This document shows, in pieces, positions 8,745 through 16,858 of a stretch of DNA of 64,000 bases. A program made the translations under genes and the position numbers. Location of the stretch: the NCBI GenBank assembly GCA_947648875.1, contig CANSPM010000006.1, positions 1 through 64,000 of the forward strand, given 5' to 3'. Under the pieces are notes generated by a model, which was not told where the DNA came from, did no database searches, and saw nothing but the letters and a program-made list of their open reading frames with translations. The stretch's first letter is position 1; every line of letters begins with the position of its first letter. This DNA is from an uncultured Lachnospiraceae bacterium (GTDB lineage Bacteria; Bacillota; Clostridia; Lachnospirales; Lachnospiraceae).

Positions 8745-10010
8745 ATGAGGGGGACACGAAGGGGAGGCAGCCCACATATCCCGAAAACTTTCAAGATCGA
8801 GATCTCGGACAGACATGTAAAAGCCCGGATTATTGCGGCAGTCATTTTTCTTGTGATAAGCGCGGTTTCTCTGGGCTATGGGGTCAGCGTACTGACTGGA
8901 ACGGACAAGGGCTGGCAGTTTATTTCCTTCTCCGGCGATGGCGCGGAATATGCGGCTTCGTTTGCACTGACCTATGAGCTGGGTGTGACGGACAAATCGG
9001 CCAGAAACGAGAACAGAGAGATCCGGCGGATATATTCCGAGGCGTGTCTGAAAGCAGGAAGGGCTTTCGATGCCTATGTGGTAAGTCCGGGCAATATACG
9101 GGCTCTGAACGAAGCCCCCAATGAAGTGATGGTGCTGGATTCGGTGCTGTATGATGCGCTGGCTCTTCTGGAGCAATATGAGAACAGGACGGTGTATCTG
9201 GGGCCTGCTTTCCGATTTTACGAGAATGTATTTTCCTGTACGGAGGACTGGCAGTTGGAGGATTTTGACCCGGAATCCAACGAAGAGCTTGGAGCGCTGT
9301 TTGATCGGATTGCCGCTTATGCGCGTGATCCGGACAGCGTAAGGGTAGAGCTCCTGGGGGAGAACAGGGCGAGGCTGCATGTGTCGGAAGAATATCAGGC
9401 CTTTCTTGCGTATGAGGAACTGGGCGGGGCGTTGGATTTCGGCTGGATGAAAAATGCTTTTATTACGGATTATATTGCGGATTCACTCACCAGCGCCGGT
9501 TACACCCGGGGGAGTGTAGCAAGCTACGACGGCTATACCAGAAATATGGATGACGGCAGCGGCACAATGTACAGTCTGAATATTTTTGACTGCATGGACG
9601 GCGCGGCGGCCGTGGTGGCGCGTCTCGATTATCAGGGCGCTATGACCTTTGTCTCCTATCGGGATTTCCCGATCAGCGCCATGGATTCTCAGCGCATATA
9701 TGTGACTGCGGACGGAGAACGGAAGACCCTGTTTCTGTCTTTGGAGGACGGACTGCCCTGCGCAGCCGCGGACAGTTTGACGGTGTATTCCGATACGCTG
9801 GGCTGCGCGGAGACCATGCTTTTATCCATGCCGGTTTTTCAACAGGAGAAGATTTCCGTCGATGATCTGACATACCTCACAGATTGCGGAGGGCTGGCCG
9901 TTTTGGCCGGAGACAGAAAACTTTTTGTCACGGATAGCAAGGTTGTACTCAACAGTCTGTACGACGGGTATGAGGTAGAATATACAGGATCAGGGACCGT
10001 GACGGAATGA
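8745..10010 (+). CDS. Membrane-anchored protein, possibly a degenerate ApbE (FMN transferase)-like protein
   Basis: One N-terminal membrane helix (about residues 27-50, ARIIAAVIFLVISAVSLGYGVSVL) is followed by a 370-residue domain predicted to be outside. Several stretches follow the order of ApbE, the enzyme that attaches FMN to exported proteins: NIRALNEAPNEVMVLDSVLYDALALLEQY, then ALDFGWMKNAFITDYIADSLTSAGY (compare the family's LDLGGIAKGYAxD), then LSLEDGLPCAAADSLTVYSDTLGCAETMLLS (compare DPxTGxP...SVTVxA...ADALST). The usual catalytic/metal-binding residues in these motifs look replaced, so activity is doubtful. The family call is by eye only. The ATG directly follows the TAG of the ATPase gene, implying coupled translation and a link to the transporter. 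Confidence 0.6.
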   Translation: MRGTRRGGSPHIPKTFKIEISDRHVKARIIAAVIFLVISAVSLGYGVSVLTGTDKGWQFISFSGDGAEYAASFALTYELGVTDKSARNENREIRRIYSEACLKAGRAFDAYVVSPGNIRALNEAPNEVMVLDSVLYDALALLEQYENRTVYLGPAFRFYENVFSCTEDWQLEDFDPESNEELGALFDRIAAYARDPDSVRVELLGENRARLHVSEEYQAFLAYEELGGALDFGWMKNAFITDYIADSLTSAGYTRGSVASYDGYTRNMDDGSGTMYSLNIFDCMDGAAAVVARLDYQGAMTFVSYRDFPISAMDSQRIYVTADGERKTLFLSLEDGLPCAAADSLTVYSDTLGCAETMLLSMPVFQQEKISVDDLTYLTDCGGLAVLAGDRKLFVTDSKVVLNSLYDGYEVEYTGSGTVTE

Positions 10011-10063
10011 TGGCGTTATGGGGAACTGTGGGCGTTTCATTTTCATCGGTGCGTTTGTAATTT

Positions 10064-10110
10064 AAAAACCTGTTTGCATTGTCATAAATGGCATGCAGAC
10101 AGGTTTTTTG
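10064..10110. terminator. Bidirectional terminator between the transporter operon and the TrpB2 gene
   Basis: AAAACCTGTTTGCAT pairs with ATGCAGACAGGTTTT with one mismatch, flanked by A residues on the left and TTTTTT on the right, so it can stop transcription from both sides. It lies between two convergent genes. Confidence 0.85.
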
Positions 10111-10145
10111 AATGGTTGCCTTTCTTTCTTTTTATCCGTGAAAGA

Positions 10146-11531
10146 TCAGAATTCATTGCCGGGGAAATGGGGAATACCGTCAAAACCCGGCTTTAAGTCT
10201 TCGTCCGTAGGAATGTAGTCCTTCATTTCTCCGTTGTTAAATCTCTCGTAAGCGACCATGTCAAAGTAGCCCGTGCCGGTGAGACCGAATAAGATGGTCT
10301 TTTCCTCTCCGGTTTCCTTGCATTTCATGGCCTCGTCGATGGCTACGCGGATGGCATGGCTGCTTTCGGGGGCAGGAAGAATGCCCTCCACTCTGGCAAA
10401 TTGGGTCGCCGCTTCGAACACGGCGGTCTGCTCCACGCTGGTGGCTTCCATGATACCGTCGTGATAGAGTTGGGACAGGATGGGGCTCATGCCGTGATAG
10501 CGCAGTCCGCCAGCGTGGTTGGCTGAGGGGATAAAGCCGCTTCCCAGAGTGTACATCTTGGCCAGAGGGCATACTTTGCCGGTATCGCAGAAGTCATAGG
10601 CGAATACGCCTCGGGTGAAGCTGGGGCAGGAGGCAGGTTCCACCGCGACGAGGCGGTAATTCCTCTCCCCACGGATCATCTCGCCCGCAAAGGGAGAGAT
10701 CAGACCGCCCAGGTTGGAGCCGCCGCCTGCGCAGCCGATAATGATATCGGGTACAATGTCATATTTGTCCAGGGCTGCCTTGGTCTCCAGTCCGATGATG
10801 GTCTGGTGGAGCAGCACCTGATTCAGTACGCTGCCCAGCACATAGCGGTATCCCTCGCGATTTTGTTCCGCCTCCACCGCTTCGGAGATGGCGCAGCCAA
10901 GACTTCCGGAGGTACCGGGATGCTCGGCCAGAATCTTCCGGCCCACTTCGGTGGTCATGCTGGGGGAAGGCGTTACAGTGGCTCCATAGGTCCGCATAAC
11001 CTCCCTGCGAAAGGGTTTCTGCTCATAGGAGACTTTCACCATATATACCTGGCAGTCCAGGCCGAAATAGGAACATGCCATGGAGAGAGCCGTTCCCCAT
11101 TGCCCGGCACCCGTTTCGGTGGTGACGCCCTTCAGCCCCTGCCTTTTTGCATAGTAAGCCTGGGCGATGGCGGAGTTCAGTTTATGACTGCCACTGGTGT
11201 TATTCCCCTCAAATTTGTAATAGATTTTGGCGGGAGTCTGTAATTTTTCCTCCAGGCAGTAGGCCCTTACCAGAGGAGACGGGCGGTACATCTTATAGAA
11301 ATCCTGAATTTCCTTGGGAATGGGGATGTACGCGTGCGTGTCATCCAGCTCCTGGGCCACCAGTTCATCACAGAAGACAGCGCCCAGTTCCTGGGCGGTC
11401 ATAGGCTGCAGGGTGTCGGGATTTAAAAGGGGCGCGGGCTTGTTCTTCATGTCGGCCCGCAGATTGTACCAGCTGTCGGGAATCTCGTTTTCTTCCAGAT
11501 AAATCTTATAAGGGATTTTCTTCTCGTGCAT
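10146..11531 (-). CDS. trpB: Tryptophan synthase beta-like PLP enzyme (TrpB2 type)
   Basis: PLP-dependent enzyme expected to condense indole with serine to form tryptophan. The family-specific features are the long N-terminus (IPDSWYNLRADM...), RPSPLVRAYCLEEKLQTPAKIYYKFEGNNTSGSHKLNSAIAQAYYAK (the Lys of GSHK binds PLP), the ETGAGQWGTALS loop and the GCAGGGSNLGG phosphate-binding loop. Length (461) and motifs fit TrpB2, which often acts without TrpA, rather than TrpB1 (about 400). No trpA or other trp gene is nearby, so it may serve in indole salvage. The RBS AGGAGG precedes the ATG, and a promoter is visible at 11689-11717. Confidence 0.9.
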   Translation of the reverse strand: MHEKKIPYKIYLEENEIPDSWYNLRADMKNKPAPLLNPDTLQPMTAQELGAVFCDELVAQELDDTHAYIPIPKEIQDFYKMYRPSPLVRAYCLEEKLQTPAKIYYKFEGNNTSGSHKLNSAIAQAYYAKRQGLKGVTTETGAGQWGTALSMACSYFGLDCQVYMVKVSYEQKPFRREVMRTYGATVTPSPSMTTEVGRKILAEHPGTSGSLGCAISEAVEAEQNREGYRYVLGSVLNQVLLHQTIIGLETKAALDKYDIVPDIIIGCAGGGSNLGGLISPFAGEMIRGERNYRLVAVEPASCPSFTRGVFAYDFCDTGKVCPLAKMYTLGSGFIPSANHAGGLRYHGMSPILSQLYHDGIMEATSVEQTAVFEAATQFARVEGILPAPESSHAIRVAIDEAMKCKETGEEKTILFGLTGTGYFDMVAYERFNNGEMKDYIPTDEDLKPGFDGIPHFPGNEF

Positions 11532-11688
11532 GTTCAGTTCCTCCTGATTTTATTTCGCATATCTCCCCGGCAGATCGCAGTGCTGGCATCAAAATCCGGT
11601 CGTACCGGCATCCCGATATGGGACAATGGGGTTGCGGGGGTATGCCTGGTTACAAAATGGGCGATTTATATTCAATCACTGAGTATAT

Positions 11689-11717
11689 ATATTAACATAG
11701 TTTGGAAAAACATACAA
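11689..11717 (-). promoter_or_regulatory. Promoter for the TrpB2-like gene
   Basis: Read on the minus strand, TTGTAT (11717-11712) and TAATAT (11694-11689) are separated by 17 bp, and a TG precedes the -10 box. This gives a leader of about 150 nt. I see no T-box or trp attenuator in that leader. Confidence 0.55.
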
Positions 11718-11756
11718 TTTATTTTTGGCATCGGAAAGGCCAAATGTGTTACGGTA

Positions 11757-11785
11757 TTGCATTTTAAATATGCATGTGCTATAAT
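11757..11785 (+). promoter_or_regulatory. Promoter for the L,D-transpeptidase gene
   Basis: TTGCAT (11757-11762) and TATAAT (11780-11785) have a 17-bp spacer and an extended TGC just before the -10 box. It points to the gene at 11837 and diverges from the minus-strand TrpB2 promoter. Confidence 0.75.
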
Positions 11786-11836
11786 TTCAGCGTTGCAAAG
11801 CGTATCATCAGGAGGAAAGATTAAGGCAGGTACACT

Positions 11837-12649
11837 ATGAAAAAAATGGTTGGGATGTTGTTGAGAGTATTGTGCGTAAGCGCGTTGCTGTTTTGGGTCC
11901 CGGTGGACTCTGTCCGGGCGGAGGAATTGCAGGAACTGTCGGCTGTAGATGTTTTTGCCGATCCCAGGCCGGATTATACCATATTTGTAAACAGAGCATT
12001 AAACTGTATCTCCATTGTACAGACGGAGGTGGATGGTACTGTGACACCTGTAAAGTCAATGGTCTGTTCCTGTGGCAGGGAAGGACATGAAACCCCGGAG
12101 GGCGTATTTCAGACTTCCGATTACTATGAATGGCGTCTGATGGTGGACAACAGCTACGGAAGATACGCGGTGCGGTTTAATGGGAAAATCCTTTTTCACT
12201 CAGTGCCCTATGAGGAAACTTCCCCGGATTCGCTGGAATGGGAAGAGTACAATCTGCTGGGTGAAAACGCTTCTCTGGGCTGTGTCAGGCTTTCGGTGGA
12301 GGATGCCAAGTGGATATATGACAATTGTAAACCGGGTACGACGGTGGTCGTATACTCTGACAGCGAAACGGCAGGATTGCTTGAAAAGCCCACTGCTGTC
12401 AAAATCGCGGAGGACTCTCCCTGTAGAGGATGGGACCCCACGGATGTGGATGTGCAAAATCCCTGGTTCGCAACTGTGAATGAAAACGCGGAAGTGCCTG
12501 CGGTCGTCACGCTGGAACAGTTCAATTATATGGATTATGCCGACAGGTATCCCGACTTGAAACAGGCTTTTGGCTATGATCGGGATGTGCTGTATCTTCA
12601 TTACATACTCTATGGAATAAATGAAGGAAGAATTGTAACTTTAAATTGA
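11837..12649 (+). CDS. Exported L,D-transpeptidase (YkuD domain)
   Basis: Cell-wall enzyme that cross-links or modifies peptidoglycan at meso-diaminopimelate. A signal peptide (about residues 1-30, MKKMVGMLLRVLCVSALLFWVPVDSVRA) is followed by the YkuD domain (about 45-180). That domain has the conserved His in ILFHSVPY and the catalytic Cys in ENASLGCVRLSVEDAKWIYDN. The C-terminal ~45 residues (YADRYPDLKQAFGYDRDVLYLHYILYGINEGR) form a short module also seen at the ends of Lachnospiraceae surface proteins; its function is unknown to me. RBS AGGAGG lies about 20 nt upstream, and a closer weaker site (GGCAGG) sits near the ATG. The gene stands alone between a promoter and a hairpin. Confidence 0.9.
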   Translation: MKKMVGMLLRVLCVSALLFWVPVDSVRAEELQELSAVDVFADPRPDYTIFVNRALNCISIVQTEVDGTVTPVKSMVCSCGREGHETPEGVFQTSDYYEWRLMVDNSYGRYAVRFNGKILFHSVPYEETSPDSLEWEEYNLLGENASLGCVRLSVEDAKWIYDNCKPGTTVVVYSDSETAGLLEKPTAVKIAEDSPCRGWDPTDVDVQNPWFATVNENAEVPAVVTLEQFNYMDYADRYPDLKQAFGYDRDVLYLHYILYGINEGRIVTLN

Positions 12650-12667
12650 ACTGCCGATGCCAGTCAG

Positions 12668-12690
12668 TCCCCCGGCCTCAGACCGGGGGA
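12668..12690 (+). terminator. GC-rich hairpin after the L,D-transpeptidase gene
   Basis: TCCCCCGG pairs with CCGGGGGA around a 7-nt loop, 18 nt after the stop codon. Only TTATG follows rather than a T-run, so termination would be inefficient. Confidence 0.45.
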
Positions 12691-12851
12691 TTATGCTTGT
12701 GAGCGCCGGGAGTATCCGATCTCAGCCCGGCGCGCAATGGGACAACAGGCGCGTCTGGTTGGACGGAAAATCTGATTGTCCATAAGCATACTTGTGATGG
12801 AGAAAAAGGCATAGTGGAAGAGGGAGGAAAGGGGCAAGCCCCGACAGAGAG

Positions 12852-14258
12852 ATGAGGAAGGACAAGAGCAGGAACTCCTTTTCGGGTTCCATAGGATTTG
12901 TTTTGACTGCCGCAGGGAGCGCGGTGGGGCTGGGAAACATCTGGAGGTTTCCCTATCTTGCGGCTAAAGACGGAGGAGGTTTGTTTCTGGCGGTGTATCT
13001 GGTGCTGGCAGTCACTTTTGGATTTACATTGCTTACCACGGAGATTGCCGTTGGACGAAAGACAAAACAGAGCCCTTTGACCGCATACGGCAGACTCCAT
13101 CCGAAATGGGGTTTTCTCGGGGTATTTGCCAGCCTGGTGCCAGTGATTATCCTGCCCTATTACTGTGTGATTGGCGGCTGGGTGGTAAAATATTTCCTGG
13201 CCTATCTCACGGGGGAGGGACCCCAGGCGGCGTCGGAGGGATTTTTCACGGATTTTATCACCGGACAGTGGCAGCCAATTCTGTTTATGGCCATATTTTT
13301 GTTCCTGGTGGCATTTGTGATTTTCCGGGGTGTCAACAAGGGGATTGAGTCCTTCTCCAAGGTGCTTATGCCGCTGTTGCTGCTTCTAGTGGTAGGAATA
13401 GCCGTTTTTTCGCTGACCATCCTTTATCAGGACGAGGCGGGAACGGTGCGGACAGGTGTGGAGGGATTTTGGATCTATGTCATTCCTGACTTAAAGGGTA
13501 TGACCGTTAAGGGATTTTTTACGGTGTTGCTTGATGCGATGGGGCAATTGTTTTTCAGCCTCAGTGTGGCTATGGGAATCATGGTCACCTATGGCTCCTA
13601 TGTGCGGGACGATTCCAACCTGGTCAGATCTATCAATCAGATCGAGATATTTGACACGGCGGTGGCTTTTCTGGCGGGGGTCATGATTATTCCGGCAGTA
13701 TATACCTTTATGGGCAGAGAGGGAATGGCGGCTTCGGGCCCCAGTCTGATGTTTGTATCACTCCCCAGAGTCTTTGACTCTATGGGAAAAGTGGGGAATC
13801 TGGTGGGGGCGCTGTTTTTTGCCATGGTGTTGTTCGCGGCGTTGACAAGCGCGGTGTCAGTCATGGAGGCGGTGGTTTCCTGTCTGATGGACAAGTTTCA
13901 TATGTCTCGTTTTAGAGCGACGGCGCTGGAGACAGGTATTGCTCTGGCGGGTGCGGTGATTGTGTGCCTGGGTTACAATAAGCTGTATTTTGATATTACG
14001 CTGCCCAACGGGGCTCATGCACAGATTCTGGACATTATGGATTATATCAGCAACAATGGTCTCATGCCTGTGGTGGCCATAGGAACCTGTGTGCTGATCG
14101 GCTGGATTGTCAAACCGGGTGTGGTGATAGAGGAGGCGGAGAAATCCGGGTGCCGATTCGGCCGGAAGAGGTTGTATGTGGCGATGATCCGCTATGTGGC
14201 TCCGGTGCTGCTGGTGATTTTGCTGCTGAAATCTCTGGGCGTACTGACGGTGATATAG
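12852..14258 (+). CDS. Sodium-dependent neurotransmitter:sodium symporter (NSS/SNF) family transporter
   Basis: Integral membrane transporter that uses the Na+ gradient to import an amino acid or related amine. The N-terminus GSAVGLGNIWRFPYLAAKDGGG is the hallmark of the LeuT/NSS fold (helix 1 with its unwound substrate- and Na+-binding segment), and about eleven to twelve hydrophobic helices follow over 468 residues. The substrate cannot be told from sequence; tryptophan is possible because of the nearby TrpB2 gene, but that is only a guess. No strong Shine-Dalgarno sequence precedes ATG 12852, though GGGGCAAG is upstream. The gene runs with its own orientation and spacing rather than as an obvious operon. 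Confidence 0.88.
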   Translation: MRKDKSRNSFSGSIGFVLTAAGSAVGLGNIWRFPYLAAKDGGGLFLAVYLVLAVTFGFTLLTTEIAVGRKTKQSPLTAYGRLHPKWGFLGVFASLVPVIILPYYCVIGGWVVKYFLAYLTGEGPQAASEGFFTDFITGQWQPILFMAIFLFLVAFVIFRGVNKGIESFSKVLMPLLLLLVVGIAVFSLTILYQDEAGTVRTGVEGFWIYVIPDLKGMTVKGFFTVLLDAMGQLFFSLSVAMGIMVTYGSYVRDDSNLVRSINQIEIFDTAVAFLAGVMIIPAVYTFMGREGMAASGPSLMFVSLPRVFDSMGKVGNLVGALFFAMVLFAALTSAVSVMEAVVSCLMDKFHMSRFRATALETGIALAGAVIVCLGYNKLYFDITLPNGAHAQILDIMDYISNNGLMPVVAIGTCVLIGWIVKPGVVIEEAEKSGCRFGRKRLYVAMIRYVAPVLLVILLLKSLGVLTVI

Positions 14259-14422
14259 TGTATAAATCCATTTTTTCCGGTTGAAGCAGATCCCAGACTT
14301 CCAGATTGCAACGCATCTGGAACGGATCAGACCGGGAGACGGATGAAGTCCGGGCTCATAATCATGCGGAGAAGGTGCATATAATATGGTATATCTTCGT
14401 AAATGTGGAAGGAAATATATTT

Positions 14423-15631
14423 ATGCCGGAAGGAACAGCGATTTATGTAGTACAGCGGGGAGATACGGTGGACAGCATCGCCGCAGGCTATGGGGTAAGC
14501 GTTGAGACTATAATTCGTGATAACCAGATTATTTATCCATATGAGCTTGCTTTGGGGCAGGCTCTTTTTATTGATCTGGGGACAAGGCAGCCCTATCGTT
14601 CTCTGCGGGTTACGGGCTATGCCTATCCCTATATCAACGAGACGGTCCTGGCGGATACATTGCCCTATCTGTCGGAACTGGCCATCTTTTCTTACGGGTT
14701 TACCACACAGGGACGACTGCTGCCCCCGGCATTGCCTGACGAATGGATGATAGAGATGGCGCTGCAAAACGGCACCGCGCCGATTTTGACTCTGACACCT
14801 CTGGATGAGCAGGGGAGGTTCAGCAATTATCTGATTCATAATGTGGTACAGAACCAGGAAGCGGTCAGCCAGTTGATAGACAATCTGCTGGAGACCATGG
14901 CGGAAAAAGGGTATGAGGGCGTGGATATCGACTTTGAGTACATACTGGCGGAGGATCGGGACGCGTTCACGGATTTTGTCCGGCAGGTAGCGGAAAACAT
15001 GCGGGCTAATGGATATCACACTTCCGTGGCGCTTGCGCCCAAGACCAGCGCCAATCAGAAAGGCGTTCTCTACGAAGGCAAGGACTACCGGGCGCTGGGG
15101 GAGGCGGCGGATCATGTGCTGCTGATGACGTATGAATGGGGCTATACCTACGGTCCACCCATGGCTGTAGCCCCTTTAAACCAGGTGCGTCGGGTGGTGG
15201 AGTACGCAGTGACGGAGATTCCGGTGCAAAAGATAGATCTGGGGATTCCCAACTATGGCTATGACTGGCCCCTGCCCTTTGTAAAAGGGGAGACTAAGGC
15301 CACCTCCATAGGCAATATTCAGGCGGTGCGTATCGCCATAGAACAGGGGGTGCCCATTCGGTTTGACGATGTGGCGCAAAGTCCGTTCTTCACTTACAGT
15401 CAGGCGGGGGACAATGCTCCCCAGGAAGGCGGGGGAGCGGGCGCGGTAGTTTCCCAGGGAAGCGGAACCGCCGTGGAGCACGAGGTCTGGTTTGAGGATG
15501 TGCGGAGCCTGCAGGGCAAGTTTGACCTGATCCGGGAGTTCGATCTGGGGGGCTGTGGGTACTGGCAGATTATGCGTTGGTTTGCGGCAAACTGGAGACT
15601 GCTGTATAAGAATTTCTATATTGAAAAATAG
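14423..15631 (+). CDS. LysM and glycoside hydrolase 18 protein, YaaH/SleL-like (spore cortex-lytic type)
   Basis: A single LysM peptidoglycan-binding domain (about residues 4-50, IYVVQRGDTVDSIAAGYGVSVETIIRDNQ) is followed by a GH18 domain (about 65-400). The acid motif of that domain is preserved in GYEGVDIDFEYI (DxxDxDxE, Glu as proton donor). This arrangement is that of YaaH/SleL, N-acetylglucosaminidases of spore coat and cortex. There is no signal peptide, consistent with a protein deposited on the forespore from the mother cell. I start at ATG 14423 (GGAAGG about 10 nt upstream); the ORF track's start adds 39 residues with no domain. A small hairpin (CCAGAT/ATCTGG) lies upstream near 14300. 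Confidence 0.88.
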   Translation: MPEGTAIYVVQRGDTVDSIAAGYGVSVETIIRDNQIIYPYELALGQALFIDLGTRQPYRSLRVTGYAYPYINETVLADTLPYLSELAIFSYGFTTQGRLLPPALPDEWMIEMALQNGTAPILTLTPLDEQGRFSNYLIHNVVQNQEAVSQLIDNLLETMAEKGYEGVDIDFEYILAEDRDAFTDFVRQVAENMRANGYHTSVALAPKTSANQKGVLYEGKDYRALGEAADHVLLMTYEWGYTYGPPMAVAPLNQVRRVVEYAVTEIPVQKIDLGIPNYGYDWPLPFVKGETKATSIGNIQAVRIAIEQGVPIRFDDVAQSPFFTYSQAGDNAPQEGGGAGAVVSQGSGTAVEHEVWFEDVRSLQGKFDLIREFDLGGCGYWQIMRWFAANWRLLYKNFYIEK

Positions 15632-15651
15632 TAAAAGATTTAAGAAAGTAC

Positions 15652-15680
15652 TTGCATAATTTCAGACACTATGGTAAAAT
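15652..15680 (+). promoter_or_regulatory. Promoter of the rplS operon
   Basis: TTGCAT (15652-15657) and TAAAAT (15675-15680) with a 17-bp spacer. The leader to the start codon is about 70 nt. Firmicutes often carry an autoregulatory L19 leader here, but I could not draw one convincingly. Confidence 0.7.
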
Positions 15681-15757
15681 CTTACCGTTGCAAAAATGAG
15701 ATGGTCCTCTGTTACGGAATGTATTAAGAACATCAAGTCAATTTTAGGAGGTTCGTG

Positions 15758-16105
15758 ATGAGCGATATTATCAGAGAGATTGAAGCAGAACAGATGAAAG
15801 CTGCCGTGGATGACTTTTCGGTTGGCGATACCGTGAAGGTATATGGCAAGATCAAAGAGGGTAACCGTGAGAGAATCCAGGTGTTCGAAGGTGTGGTTCT
15901 GAAGAGACAGGGCGGAAGCAATCGTGAAACCTTTACCGTGAGAAAGACTTCCAACGGTATTGGCGTCGAGAAGACCTGGCCGTTACACTCCCCCAATGTG
16001 GAGAAGATTGAGGTGGTCAGAAGAGGTAAGGTAAGGCGTGCAAAGCTGAACTATCTGAGAGACCGTGTGGGCAAGAAAGCCAAGGTAAAAGAGTTAGTAA
16101 GATAA
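15758..16105 (+). CDS. rplS: 50S ribosomal protein L19
   Basis: Structural protein of the large ribosomal subunit, at the interface with the 30S subunit. The sequence is standard across its length ([89 protein letters not shown]), and 115 residues is normal. AGGAGG lies 5 nt before ATG 15758; the ORF track's GTG three bases earlier is less likely. It is followed by an intrinsic terminator and then the signal peptidase-rbgA-rnhB group, a conserved Firmicutes order. Confidence 0.98.
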   Translation: MSDIIREIEAEQMKAAVDDFSVGDTVKVYGKIKEGNRERIQVFEGVVLKRQGGSNRETFTVRKTSNGIGVEKTWPLHSPNVEKIEVVRRGKVRRAKLNYLRDRVGKKAKVKELVR

Positions 16106-16117
16106 TCTGCCGGAATG

Positions 16118-16155
16118 GGACAATTACTTTTTTGTAGTTGTCCTTTTCTATTTTT
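16118..16155 (+). terminator. Intrinsic terminator after rplS
   Basis: GGACAATTAC (16118-16127) pairs with GTAGTTGTCC (16134-16143) around TTTTTT, and TTTTCTATTTTT follows at once. One G-T pair lies within a 10-bp stem. Confidence 0.85.
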
Positions 16156-16267
16156 GTGGAATGTGTTATACTATTATGAGGAATGCTGTGAAATATCACT
16201 GAAATCCAAATTTGTCTTGCGCGCATAGCCTTTTTTGAGTGTGCGCCGATTACCAGGAGGAACAGTA

Positions 16268-16846
16268 GTGCCGCACAACAGGGGTTTGAACTTCTATAAA
16301 CGGAAAAAAAAGATCAGTCCGCTGGCTGTCAGGGAAGTCTTTGTGATGTTGTTCGGCATGGTGGCCGCCGTGTTCATCGCAGTGGTGCTCACCTACTTTT
16401 TCGGAACTTATACCAATATGGTGGGGGTATCCATGGAGCCTGGCCTGCATAACGGACAGAGGGTGTATGTCAACCGTTTCAGCTATATCCTGTCAACTCC
16501 GGAGATTGGGGATGTGGTGGTGTTTCTGCCCAATGGCAACACAAACACGCACTACTATATAAAGCGGGTGGTAGCCGGGCCGGGAGATACGGTATTGATC
16601 CAAAACGGTGTGTTGTATATAAACGGTACGGTAAGTCCCTGGGTCGATGTAAAGATTTTGGATGCGGGAATTGCCGGGGTGGAACTAACAATGCAACAGG
16701 GACAATATTTTTGCATGGGAGATAATCCCGGCAGCAGCGAGGACAGCCGGTCCGCCAATATTGGTCCGATCAGAGAGCAAGATATTATCGGAGAGGCTTG
16801 GCTGCACCTGGGCAGTGACGAAGGAGGCATGGGGCTGGTCCATTAG
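16268..16846 (+). CDS. lepB: Type I signal peptidase
   Basis: Membrane-bound protease that removes signal peptides from exported proteins. A single membrane helix (about residues 20-45, EVFVMLFGMVAAVFIAVVLTYFF) is followed by the catalytic domain with the nucleophile Ser in GVSMEPGL and the Lys general base in YYIKRVVAGPGDTV. The C-terminal box is YFCMGDNPGSSEDSR. I start at GTG 16268 because AGGAGG is 7 nt upstream; the ORF track start adds 11 unsupported residues. It is the first of two signal peptidase genes, one on each side of rbgA. Confidence 0.93.
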   Translation: MPHNRGLNFYKRKKKISPLAVREVFVMLFGMVAAVFIAVVLTYFFGTYTNMVGVSMEPGLHNGQRVYVNRFSYILSTPEIGDVVVFLPNGNTNTHYYIKRVVAGPGDTVLIQNGVLYINGTVSPWVDVKILDAGIAGVELTMQQGQYFCMGDNPGSSEDSRSANIGPIREQDIIGEAWLHLGSDEGGMGLVH

Positions 16847-16858
16847 GGGAGAGGGAAT

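Noticed and set aside
10806-11243. Plus-strand ORF within the TrpB2-like gene
   Set aside because: It is the complement of a conserved PLP enzyme and has no domain of its own.
11532-11688. trp-type attenuator or leader peptide for the TrpB2 gene
   Set aside because: No run of Trp codons and no antiterminator/terminator pair is visible.
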